DNA of 64,000 nucleotides from Fortiea sp. LEGE XX443 (lineage in GTDB: Bacteria > Cyanobacteriota > Cyanobacteriia > Cyanobacteriales > Nostocaceae). Shown one piece after another: positions 27,473-35,454 of this stretch (positions within the stretch are counted from its first letter, which is position 1; each line of letters opens with the position of its first letter). The stretch lies in NCBI RefSeq assembly GCF_015206815.1, contig NZ_JADEXZ010000007.1, positions 1 through 64,000 of the forward strand, read 5' to 3'. The notes under the pieces were generated by a model. It was not told the DNA's origin and made no database searches. It saw only the letters and a list, made by a program, of their open reading frames with translations. The position numbers and the translations under genes were made by a program.

Positions 27473-28501
27473 ATGGTCATTAACAAAAGTCAACGGTATC
27501 TAGTAGGACTTGTACTTGCAACTACCTTGAGCGCAAACATACAAGCTGTAAGCGCTCTGACTGTTAAACCTATCGGGGACTTAGAAGGTGGATCTGTTTT
27601 GCTAACTACTGCACAGATAATTACATCTACATCTGCACTAGATTCGACTTTCGCGCCTTTAGTCACCCCAGGTGTGCATATTTTCAATGGCATCCAGTAT
27701 GAACCAAATGCCTCCTTTATGCCGTTGAGTCACGATACTAAATCAACAGCCCTCTTTTCTAACTATGATGGCGGCTTATTCCAGGACACAGATGCAATGT
27801 CTGTAGTAACAAAAGAAGTTTTAGCGAGTTTTACTGTGAGTAAAGATAGCAAAACTCCAGTAGCTGCTAATAAAGTTTTCACCAATAGCCAGCAAGGCAA
27901 AGACATGATGCCTCTTAGGATTACATATGGGGAAAATACACCCACACCAAAAAGCCAGCCAAACGAAATCCAGCGTTCACGAGAGCAAAATCAACTCTAT
28001 GTAGCTAACTCTCAAGACATCAAGCGCGGCACCCTTGTCAGCACTAATTACAATACTGTGAGTATGCTACGGACGATGGAAGATTTACAGAACATCGGCT
28101 ACCTAGGTATGAATGATGTTAACGCTAAACCAATACCAGATGCTTTAACTAGAGAACTAAAGGTGACAACTCACATAGCTCTTGTGCAAGATAAATCGTG
28201 TGCTAATCGCGTAGATTTGAAACAACTACCAACTTGCCAAGACAAAAATGTAGGAAAGACAGCAGCTATGCCTGTTGTTCAGGATCAAAATTGGTCGGCG
28301 CAGATGACTAAAAATTTCTCTTTCGAGGTTAAGAATAAACTCGACGCTAAAGAGTTCCACATTCTTGAGGCAGATATGAAGAATAATATTATCTCCTACT
28401 CTGAAGACTTTAAGGCTAAAAATGTAGAAAAAAATCGCACTCAGTTACTGCAAGTGTGGCAAATGAGTGTAAATAGTTCCGCTACAAACGCGAGTAAATA
28501 A
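27473..28501 (+). CDS. Secreted protein of unknown function (342 aa)
   Basis: The protein has a signal peptide (RYLVGLVLATTLSANIQAVS, cleavage probably near Ala-Leu) and no further membrane segment. The mature part is Thr/Asn/Asp-rich. The region from about 190 (YNTVSMLRTMEDLQNI to CQDKNVGKTAA) is shared with the decayed copy at 25856. Two Cys (KSCANRVDLKQLPTC) could form a disulfide bond. The C-terminal 70 residues are helical and polar (FSFEVKNKLDAKEF). I do not recognise the family; it may be Nostoc-lineage specific. Confidence 0.7.
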   Translation: MVINKSQRYLVGLVLATTLSANIQAVSALTVKPIGDLEGGSVLLTTAQIITSTSALDSTFAPLVTPGVHIFNGIQYEPNASFMPLSHDTKSTALFSNYDGGLFQDTDAMSVVTKEVLASFTVSKDSKTPVAANKVFTNSQQGKDMMPLRITYGENTPTPKSQPNEIQRSREQNQLYVANSQDIKRGTLVSTNYNTVSMLRTMEDLQNIGYLGMNDVNAKPIPDALTRELKVTTHIALVQDKSCANRVDLKQLPTCQDKNVGKTAAMPVVQDQNWSAQMTKNFSFEVKNKLDAKEFHILEADMKNNIISYSEDFKAKNVEKNRTQLLQVWQMSVNSSATNASK

Positions 28502-28863
28502 GCTTCTTGAAGTTAATATTAAGCTCCTATTTGATTTGTGAGAATTTTCGTAGCCATTAGTCCTTGGTTATTCTCATAAATTATTTAGGAATGCTTTAGA
28601 GCAATAATGTAGCCAATTTTCTACAAAATATGAAATTTAAGTATTATTTTTACCTCAAATTAAACTTGGCTTAAACCCACAAGAGAAAAATAAACTAACT
28701 CTAAGTATTTGCCAACTGACTTACTTGTCTTACGACATCGTAGTAGCTTGTATTTTTCATAGTTACTATCGGTCAAAAATTTCCATTTTGAAATTTAAAT
28801 TGCATTGTTTTTGAACTTTGCAGTAGGCACGACTTATAGAAGTTTATCGAGAGGAGAAATAAG
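28502..28863. other. AT-rich intergenic region
   Basis: About 360 bp with no recognised feature beyond the expected promoter of the PEP-CTERM gene. GAGAGGAGAAATAAG just before the ATG at 28864 is a good ribosome site. Confidence 0.5.
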
Positions 28864-29409
28864 ATGAAGTTGGTTACACAATTATTGCTGGCTACTGCTA
28901 GTTTAACGATAGGTCTAGCTACCTTAGATGGAAAAAATGCCTCTGCCGCTATTATTAATTATGCTTTTATAGTTGATAGTCCGACAAACAGAGGACAGGG
29001 CTTTTTTAGCTTTGATGATACCACTTTTAGTGATGATAATATTCCAGTAGCAATAGTTAAATCACTTTCTTTTAAATTCGATGGTGAACCAAATATTGTG
29101 TACACGGAGCAAGATGATCTCAATTTTCCAGATTTCCCTGTTGTATTTTTAACCACTTTCTTAACAGGAGAGCCATTTGTAGGATTAGATTATGTGTTTG
29201 ATGATAGAGTCAGTGATTTAAGTTACGAAATCCTGGGTGAGGATTTTACAATTTTTTCAAGTACTGCTGCCAATACTGAAATCAGCGTTGGGACAGTTTC
29301 TTATACCAGAGTACCTGAGCCTACCACCTTAGCTGCTAGTTTTGTTACTTGTGGTGTTGGCTGTTTCATGAAAAGAAAGGGGAAATTGAGTAAAAAATTT
29401 AAAGTTTAA
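28864..29409 (+). CDS. PEP-CTERM sorting domain protein
   Basis: The 181-aa protein has an N-terminal signal peptide (MKLVTQLLLATASLTIGLAT, then ASA), an all-beta, Asp/Phe-rich middle and a C-terminal sorting signal: the VPEP motif at about 155 followed by a hydrophobic stretch (TTLAASFVTCGVGCFM) and a basic tail (KRKGKLSKK). Such proteins are exported and processed by an exosortase, often to the cell surface or extracellular matrix. No exosortase lies in the window. The core domain is not recognised. Confidence 0.85.
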   Translation: MKLVTQLLLATASLTIGLATLDGKNASAAIINYAFIVDSPTNRGQGFFSFDDTTFSDDNIPVAIVKSLSFKFDGEPNIVYTEQDDLNFPDFPVVFLTTFLTGEPFVGLDYVFDDRVSDLSYEILGEDFTIFSSTAANTEISVGTVSYTRVPEPTTLAASFVTCGVGCFMKRKGKLSKKFKV

Positions 29410-29528
29410 TCTTGAAGTGCAGAGCAGATAATATAGTTGGGTATTATCCAATTAAAAATAAAAACTAATTATTAGATAATTAAGGATGAAGTATGAACTA
29501 GTTCTACTTCATTTCTTATTGATTAACA

Positions 29529-30365
29529 ATGATTTCTAACCAACAAACAGCAGCTTGGCATGGCAAACTTAACTTAGTCTATGCCGATCGCCAAAATTTT
29601 ACCCAACTAATTTACAATCACCATCAAGCACCGCTAAAAGTACAACGTCCGTTTTATCCAGAAGGGGATCAAGTTTGTCATAGCGTCATTTTACATACAG
29701 CTGGCGGTATTGTGGGAGGCGATCGCTTATCTGCCAATATCCACCTCCAACGTCACACCCAAGCTTTAATTACTACAGCCGCAGCCAGTAAGGTATATCG
29801 CAGCAATGGCTTGCAAGCTAGACAAGCCATAGATATACAAATTGATGTTGGTGCTTGTTTAGAATGGCTACCCCAAGAGACAATTTTGTTTAACGGCGCA
29901 GATTATCGCCAAGATTTACGGGTAGAATTAGCAATTGGAGCCAATTTTTTAGGCTGGGAAATTACTCGCTTTGGTCGTAGTGCCAGAGGAGAAAAATTTT
30001 ACCTTGGAGAATGGCGATCGCATACTGAAATTTGGCAACAAGGTGTACCCTTGTGGATAGATCGCCAGTATTTACCAGGTAACACAGAAATTTTTCACAG
30101 TCCGCATGGTTTGTTTGGACAACCAATCGTAGGCAGTTTAGTCTGGATTGGGAATCCAGTATCAGCAGAAATTGTGGAAAAAGCAAGACATTTGTGGCAT
30201 GGTGCAGGACATGCAGGTGTTACGCTGCTAGAACATGGACTTTTGTGTAGATATCGCGGTGCTTCCACATCGGAAGTGAGAAACTGGTTTACGGCTGTTT
30301 GGCAGATACTGCGAGTTTCTTTTTTAAGTCGTGGTATCTGTTTACCAAGAGTTTGGCAGATTTAA
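29529..30365 (+). CDS. ureD: Urease accessory protein UreD
   Basis: The 278-aa UreD, with UreF and UreG, loads nickel into apo-urease. Typical blocks are the N-terminal [29 protein letters not shown] near 58-70, and KVYRSNG. Length is normal. It is the first gene of the urease operon, and its end is 31 bp before ureA. That gap carries an STRR-like CGCAAAGGACGCAAAGGACG, whose end also serves as the ribosome site. Confidence 0.95.
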   Translation: MISNQQTAAWHGKLNLVYADRQNFTQLIYNHHQAPLKVQRPFYPEGDQVCHSVILHTAGGIVGGDRLSANIHLQRHTQALITTAAASKVYRSNGLQARQAIDIQIDVGACLEWLPQETILFNGADYRQDLRVELAIGANFLGWEITRFGRSARGEKFYLGEWRSHTEIWQQGVPLWIDRQYLPGNTEIFHSPHGLFGQPIVGSLVWIGNPVSAEIVEKARHLWHGAGHAGVTLLEHGLLCRYRGASTSEVRNWFTAVWQILRVSFLSRGICLPRVWQI

Positions 30366-30396
30366 ACGAACCGCAAAGGACGCAAAGGACGCGAAG

Positions 30397-30699
30397 ATGC
30401 AACTTACGCCGCAGGAAAAAGACAAACTACTTATTTTTACTGCTGCTTTATTAGCGGAAAGACGCAAAGAAAGAGGGTTGAAATTAAATTATCCCGAAGC
30501 AGTAGCTTTTATTTCTGCGGCTATTTTAGAAGGTGCGAGAGATGGGCGCACTGTTGCAGAATTGATGAGTTATGGCACAACTTTATTAACAGGAGATGAT
30601 GTGATGGCAGGAGTCTCGGAAATGGTGCATGAAGTACAGGTGGAAGCAACTTTTCCTGATGGAACAAAGTTGGTGACAGTACATAATCCAATTCGTTAA
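30397..30699 (+). CDS. ureA: Urease subunit gamma
   Basis: The frame opens upstream at 30331, overlapping ureD, but the ATG at 30397 ([20 protein letters not shown]) matches the gamma-subunit start exactly; 100 aa, the usual size. It carries the canonical [20 protein letters not shown] and [20 protein letters not shown]. It assembles with UreB and UreC into the urea-hydrolysing complex. Confidence 0.97.
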   Translation: MQLTPQEKDKLLIFTAALLAERRKERGLKLNYPEAVAFISAAILEGARDGRTVAELMSYGTTLLTGDDVMAGVSEMVHEVQVEATFPDGTKLVTVHNPIR

Positions 30700-30720
30700 T
30701 TTTTAATTTTTATAAATATT

Positions 30721-31026
30721 ATGATTCCAGGGGAAATTATTACAGCGGCAGGTGAAATCGAACTAAATGTTGGTCGTCCTACTGTGAAATTACAAGTTTC
30801 TAATACAGGCGATCGCCCAATCCAAGTTGGTTCTCATTTTCATTTTTATGAAGTCAATTCTGCCCTAAATTTAAACAGAGAACAGGCAAAAGGAATGCGT
30901 CTTGATATCCCATCTGGGACAGCAGTTCGCTTTGAACCAGGAGATGAAAAGGAGGTCATATTAGTTCCTTTAGTTGGGAGTCGTCAAGTTTATGGGTTCA
31001 ACGGCAAAATCAATGGTTCACTTTAA
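30721..31026 (+). CDS. ureB: Urease subunit beta
   Basis: The 101-aa beta subunit starts [20 protein letters not shown] and includes the signature [20 protein letters not shown] and [15 protein letters not shown], plus the C-terminal VYGFNG. Length is normal. It is followed, unexpectedly, not by ureC but by a DUF1349-like gene after 2 bases. Confidence 0.97.
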   Translation: MIPGEIITAAGEIELNVGRPTVKLQVSNTGDRPIQVGSHFHFYEVNSALNLNREQAKGMRLDIPSGTAVRFEPGDEKEVILVPLVGSRQVYGFNGKINGSL

Positions 31027-31028
31027 CT

Positions 31029-31571
31029 ATGGAAATGGAATGGTATAATAAACCGTCTGTTTGGGAAGTAAAAGATGATGCGATCGCAGTAACTTCCAAC
31101 GGTAAAACAGATTTTTGGCGGGAAACTCATTACGGTTTCATTAAAGATAATGGTCACTTTTTTTATCAACAAATTAGCGGTGATTTTATTGTTGAAGTGA
31201 AAGTAAATGGCGATTATCAGGATTTATATGATCAAGCTGGATTGATGGTGCGCTTAGATGAGTTTAATTGGTTGAAATGCGGCATTGAATTTGTCAATGG
31301 TGTGCAGCAAGTTAGTGCTGTAGTCACACGCAATTACTCAGATTGGTCTGTTGTACCAATGCCACATAACCCATCTGCAATTTGGGTGCGTGTAACTCGA
31401 CGTAATACAACTGTAGAAGTGGAATATTCCTTGAATGGGACTGAGTATACAATGCTGAGGTTAGCATATCTCAGTCCTGTGGAAACTGTAAGTGTAGGCG
31501 TGATGTGTGCTTCACCAGAAGGGAAAGGCTTTCCCATAAAGTTTGAAAAATTTCAAATTCGCAGTTTGTGA
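31029..31571 (+). CDS. DUF1349-like protein inserted in the urease operon
   Basis: The 180-aa protein has the beta-rich, concanavalin-like pattern of DUF1349: WRETHYGFIKDNGHFFYQQI, FIVEVKVNGDYQDLYDQAGL, then MVRLDEFNWLKCGIEFVNG and a C-terminal VGVMCASPEGKGF. No signal peptide is present. It begins 2 bases after ureB and ends 9 bases before ureC, so it must be transcribed with the urease subunits. DUF1349 proteins are thought to bind carbohydrates or act as small regulators, but nothing links them to urease. A role in urease assembly is possible, or simply a captured gene. Confidence 0.8.
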   Translation: MEMEWYNKPSVWEVKDDAIAVTSNGKTDFWRETHYGFIKDNGHFFYQQISGDFIVEVKVNGDYQDLYDQAGLMVRLDEFNWLKCGIEFVNGVQQVSAVVTRNYSDWSVVPMPHNPSAIWVRVTRRNTTVEVEYSLNGTEYTMLRLAYLSPVETVSVGVMCASPEGKGFPIKFEKFQIRSL

Positions 31572-31580
31572 GGAGTAGTT

Positions 31581-33287
31581 ATGAGTTATCGCATGGATCG
31601 CCGCGCCTACGCAGAAACCTATGGCCCCACAGTAGGCGATCGCATCCGTCTTGCTGATACAGAATTATTTATAGAAGTAGAACAGGACTTTACTACTTAC
31701 GGTGATGAAGTCAAATTTGGCGGTGGGAAAGTTATCCGCGATGGGATGGGACAATCCCCTATTTCTAACGCCGATGGTGCAGTAGATTTAGTTATTACCA
31801 ATGCTTTGATTCTCGATTGGTGGGGAGTTGTCAAAGCAGATATCGGCATTAAAGATGGCAAGATATTTAAAATTGGTAAAGCGGGTAATCCTTATATTCA
31901 AGACAACGTAGACATTATTATTGGCCCTGGAACTGAAGCTTTAGCTGGGGAAGGGATGATTCTCACCGCTGGCGGGATTGATAGCCACATTCATTTTATC
32001 TGTCCCCAACAAATTGAAGTTGCGATCGCCTCTGGTATTACTACCATGATTGGCGGCGGTACTGGCCCAGCTACAGGAACCAACGCCACCACCTGTACCC
32101 CTGGAACTTGGAACATTTACCGGATGTTGCAAGCGGCTGATGCTTTTCCTGTCAACTTGGGATTTTTGGGTAAAGGTAATGCCAGTCAACCCCAAGCACT
32201 TGTAGAACAAGTACAAGCTGGTGCAATGGGTTTAAAACTCCATGAAGATTGGGGAACTACCCCCACCGCCATTGATACCTGTCTGAGTGTGGCTGATGAA
32301 TATGATGTACAGGTAGCCATCCACACAGATACCCTCAACGAAGCTGGGTTTGTAGAAGATACCATCGCCGCCTTCAAAAATCGCGCTATTCACACATATC
32401 ACACCGAAGGCGCTGGTGGTGGACACGCACCAGACATCATCAAAGTCTGCGGACAAGCCAATGTTTTGCCATCTTCCACTAACCCTACCCGGCCTTACAC
32501 CCTCAACACTTTAGATGAACACCTAGATATGTTGATGGTATGTCATCACCTCGACCCAAGCATAGCCGAAGATGTGGCCTTTGCTGAGTCTCGCATTCGT
32601 AGAGAAACCATCGCCGCTGAAGATATTCTCCACGACTTAGGCGCGTTTAGTATGATTGCTTCTGATTCTCAAGCGATGGGAAGAGTCGGTGAGGTAATAA
32701 TTCGTACTTGGCAAACAGCCCACAAAATGAAGGTACAACGGGGAAGTCTTGCCGGAGATAGTCAAGCAGATAATTTTCGCGCTAAAAGATATGTTGCGAA
32801 GTATACTATTAATCCGGCAATTACGCATGGTATTGCTCAGTATGTAGGTTCAGTGGAAGCAGGAAAACTTGCAGACTTATGTTTGTGGCGACCAGCGTTT
32901 TTTGGTGTCAAACCAGAGATAGTAATTAAAGGTGGGATGATTGCATGGGCGCAAATGGGTGATGCTAATGCTAGTATTCCCACACCGCAACCAGTACACA
33001 TGCAACCGATGTTTGGCAGTTTCGCTGGTGCGCGTCACGCTACATCTTTAACCTTTGTTTCGCAAGCGGCTTTAGAAAGAGACATTCCGAGTCATTTGGG
33101 ATTACAAAAACCAGCTGTTGCTGTTGCTGGAACACGCCAATTAAGTAAACGCGATTTGAAGCTAAATGACACGTTACCCCAGATGGAAGTAGATCCCGAA
33201 ACTTATGAAGTTAGAGCAGATGGAGAATTACTAACTTGTGAACCTGCAACAGTTTTACCAATGGCGCAGCGTTACTTTTTGTTTTGA
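31581..33287 (+). CDS. ureC: Urease subunit alpha
   Basis: The 568-aa catalytic subunit hydrolyses urea at a two-nickel site. Nickel ligands and active residues are all present: HIH at about 136-138, the carbamylated Lys at about 219 (GLKLHEDWG), His at about 248 (AIHTDTLNE) and 274 ([15 protein letters not shown]), the flap Cys321-His322 (MVCHHLD), and Asp at about 362 ([12 protein letters not shown]). A clean hairpin (33297-33332) follows. ureE, ureF and ureG are not downstream and must lie elsewhere. Confidence 0.98.
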   Translation: MSYRMDRRAYAETYGPTVGDRIRLADTELFIEVEQDFTTYGDEVKFGGGKVIRDGMGQSPISNADGAVDLVITNALILDWWGVVKADIGIKDGKIFKIGKAGNPYIQDNVDIIIGPGTEALAGEGMILTAGGIDSHIHFICPQQIEVAIASGITTMIGGGTGPATGTNATTCTPGTWNIYRMLQAADAFPVNLGFLGKGNASQPQALVEQVQAGAMGLKLHEDWGTTPTAIDTCLSVADEYDVQVAIHTDTLNEAGFVEDTIAAFKNRAIHTYHTEGAGGGHAPDIIKVCGQANVLPSSTNPTRPYTLNTLDEHLDMLMVCHHLDPSIAEDVAFAESRIRRETIAAEDILHDLGAFSMIASDSQAMGRVGEVIIRTWQTAHKMKVQRGSLAGDSQADNFRAKRYVAKYTINPAITHGIAQYVGSVEAGKLADLCLWRPAFFGVKPEIVIKGGMIAWAQMGDANASIPTPQPVHMQPMFGSFAGARHATSLTFVSQAALERDIPSHLGLQKPAVAVAGTRQLSKRDLKLNDTLPQMEVDPETYEVRADGELLTCEPATVLPMAQRYFLF

Positions 33288-33296
33288 TATCAAACA

Positions 33297-33332
33297 TTAT
33301 AAGAGAGAATGCGATCGCACCCTCTCTTATAA
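33297..33332 (+). terminator. Hairpin after ureC, likely terminator
   Basis: TTATAAGAGAG at 33297-33307 pairs perfectly with CTCTCTTATAA at 33322-33332; the loop contains a HIP1 octamer. It lies 10 bases past the ureC stop. No long T-run follows (ATTATTAATT), so strength is uncertain. Confidence 0.6.
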
Positions 33333-33482
33333 ATTATTAATTCCACTAGCTTTTAACTACCTGTCATATCATGTTCATCTAATTACCCATCATCATAACT
33401 TCGTTGCGATCGTCAGTTTTCACGATGAATGTTCAACTAGATGCCATATCACAGAAGTTTTTTACAACCCGATCTTATGCTG

Positions 33483-34169
33483 TTAATTGGAGGGAGATAC
33501 AGAGCCTGGTTGGATCATATTGTCAGGTGTACCGCTGGAATCTGGTGCAGTTGTGCCACCTGGTGCTGGTGTAATTTGGTTAGGAACCGTGGAATCAGGG
33601 GTAGTTGTACTGCCAGGAGTGATAGAATCTGGTGCTGGTGTAATTTGGTTGGGAATTGTGGAATCAGGCACAGTTGTACCACCAGGAGTGATTAAACCTG
33701 GTGTAGTTGTATCACCTGGTGCTGGCGTAATTTGGTTGGGAATCGTGGAATCAGGCGCAGTTGTACCATCAGGAGTAATGGAATCTGGTGCGTTTATGCT
33801 ACCTGGTGCTGGAGTTGTATTGGTAGGATTGGTAGAGTCAGGCGCAGTTATGTTATCGGGAGTACTAGGATCAGTTGGTACTGTTGTACTGTCAGGTGTA
33901 GTAGTTTCAGAAGGTTGTGTTTCTGGTACTGTGGTAGTACCAGAAGAACTTGGGGTTAGTGGTTGACCGTTGGGACAACGAGAATTTAGAGGGAAACGCT
34001 CACACAGAATTTTTAACCCTTCTGGTGACAGCTGAATTTCCGTTGATGAACTAGTGGATGTGTCACTAGATTGAGCAATTTGGGATTTACTGGATTGAGC
34101 AACTGCAACATTAGCAGTGAGAGCCAAAGTCAAAGCTGTACCAATCAATGACAGAGATTTTCCCTTCAT
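33483..34169 (-). CDS. Secreted Pro/Thr/Ser-rich repeat protein
   Basis: The 228-aa protein starts with a signal peptide (MKGKSLSLIGTALTLALTAN, then VAVAQ). A short folded part (LSPEGLKILCERFPLNSRCP, two Cys) is followed by about 150 residues of low-complexity repeats built on TTxPDSTxPNQITPAPGD-like units. Such regions are usually extended, glycosylated spacers on the cell surface. The repeats arise from imperfect tandem duplication in the DNA, so length may vary between strains. No anchoring domain is seen. Confidence 0.75.
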   Translation of the reverse strand: MKGKSLSLIGTALTLALTANVAVAQSSKSQIAQSSDTSTSSSTEIQLSPEGLKILCERFPLNSRCPNGQPLTPSSSGTTTVPETQPSETTTPDSTTVPTDPSTPDNITAPDSTNPTNTTPAPGSINAPDSITPDGTTAPDSTIPNQITPAPGDTTTPGLITPGGTTVPDSTIPNQITPAPDSITPGSTTTPDSTVPNQITPAPGGTTAPDSSGTPDNMIQPGSVSPSN

Positions 34170-34768
34170 TATGAAATTAACCTCAACGGAAACGGAACAC
34201 TCGCCCCATTAAACCAAACAATTAAATTTAGAAAATCTTCCTAAAAGATGATGTTTATTTGTGCTGTGAAGTTTAGTCATACATGCTAAAACATCTTATT
34301 CTCAATATTTTCCCTTAAGGAAATTAGTTTTATAAAATACAAAAAACTAGCGACAAAATCTAGTTGTGCAACAAACAATCTTAGATAAAATCAGACATAC
34401 AGAGTAAGGAACAGAAATCTATCAATGTAACTTAAATAACTCAGCTAATCAAATAAACCTGCTGTCTAGATATTGTCTAGAAAATTATTTATCTGTGCTG
34501 GAAGATTTGAGCGAGGCGCTGTTAGATTTTACCTAATTGTATCAATTTCTGCTGTGGCTGATGAATCAATACGGTTCAGTGAAGAAGAAAAGTAGGTTGG
34601 GTAGAGCGATCGCAAAACCCAATAAAAGCCTACATATGTTGAGTTTCATTCTTCAACCCAACCTACACTAGGTCTAATTTTTGACCATTTGCGATCGCTT
34701 CAAAATCCGAAAAGTTGTACAGTAAGCTTGTATATCACTTTGTTACTACTCAATTTAAGTACAAGCTT
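34170..34768. repeat. Intergenic region with inverted dispersed repeat
   Basis: About 600 bp. GTAGGTTGGG at 34592-34601 and CCCAACCTAC at 34657-34666 are a perfect 10-bp inverted repeat, enclosing the AGCGATCGCAAAACCCAATA part of a dispersed Nostoc-type element. A related copy (36 of 40 bases identical over its left half) lies at 35236-35275, on the other side of the gene at 34769. The first 400 bp contain only AT-rich promoter sequence. Confidence 0.65.
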
Positions 34769-35227
34769 ATGGTGGAACCCTTAACAGCAGCAGTGATTGT
34801 CTCTCTATTTTTCTCGGAAGCAATCAAAGAAAGTGGTAAAGCTTTAGGTAAAGGTGCGGCTGATACATTTCCAAAACTAGTAGACACCATTCGCGCAAAG
34901 TTTCAAGCAGAGGGAACAGAAGGGTTACTCAAACGAGCCGAAAATGATCCCACAGAAAAGAATAAAGAAAAGCTACAAGATGAACTGCAAACCCAGATGG
35001 ATGCAGATGCAGAATTTGCGAATAAATTAAAAGTACTAGTTGAACAGCTAAAGTCACAAGATGCAACTATCCGTCAAGTAGTTTTGAGTTCGATTGAACT
35101 AACTGGCGATGTAACTGCAAAAGATATCAGTCAAAAAGCCTTGCGCGAGGGTTCTGTTGAGCAGGAAATGCTTAAAGATGTGAAGGCGGCAAATATTGAT
35201 GTCGGTAATTTAAACCAAGAAGCTTAA
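34769..35227 (+). CDS. Small helical protein of unknown function (152 aa)
   Basis: The ATG at 34769 (MVEPLTAAVIVSLFFSEAIK) is preferred to a TTG at 34715. The N-terminus is hydrophobic, followed by charged helices (SGKALGKGAADTFPKLVDTI, ALREGSVEQEMLKDVKAANI). The opening resembles N-terminal adaptor-like segments seen in some cyanobacterial multi-gene families, but I cannot name it. It is flanked by direct copies of a dispersed repeat (34592-34631 and 35236-35275). No partner gene is apparent. Confidence 0.55.
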   Translation: MVEPLTAAVIVSLFFSEAIKESGKALGKGAADTFPKLVDTIRAKFQAEGTEGLLKRAENDPTEKNKEKLQDELQTQMDADAEFANKLKVLVEQLKSQDATIRQVVLSSIELTGDVTAKDISQKALREGSVEQEMLKDVKAANIDVGNLNQEA

Positions 35228-35235
35228 AGTAATTC

Positions 35236-35384
35236 GTAGGTTGGGTGGAGCGATAGCGAAACCCAACAAAAGCCTCGGTAATGCGATCGCTGACATTATT
35301 AATGTTACGGCTTACATTGTGAATGCGATCGCTGACATTATTAATGTTACAGCTTACATTGTGAATGCGATCGCTGACATTATC
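35236..35384 (+). repeat. Dispersed repeat half followed by 42-bp tandem repeats with HIP1
   Basis: After the left half of the dispersed repeat, a 42-bp unit beginning AATGCGATCGCTGACATTAT occurs twice in full (35280-35321 and 35322-35363, one base different) and once in part (35364-35383). Each unit contains GCGATCGC. An open frame through it (NAIADIINVTAYIV repeated) is a by-product of the 42-bp period and is not called as a gene. Confidence 0.85.
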
Positions 35385-35454
35385 GATTTAATTATTCGTT
35401 GCCGTAACACATCCTACTCAACTCTCAAAGTCCCCCTTTTTAAGGGGCTATTCT

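Noticed and set aside
29410-29528. Possible NtcA site upstream of ureD
   Set aside because: A GTA...TAC pair is present around GTATGAACTAGTTCTAC but the spacing is 11 instead of 8, so it does not fit the consensus.
31941-32828. Minus-strand ORFs opposite ureC
   Set aside because: ureC is an intact, conserved gene with all catalytic residues; these are shadows.
33487-33966. Long plus-strand ORF rich in Val/Gly/Pro
   Set aside because: It is the antisense of the repeat-rich secreted protein gene at 33483-34169, whose signal peptide and codon pattern are convincing.
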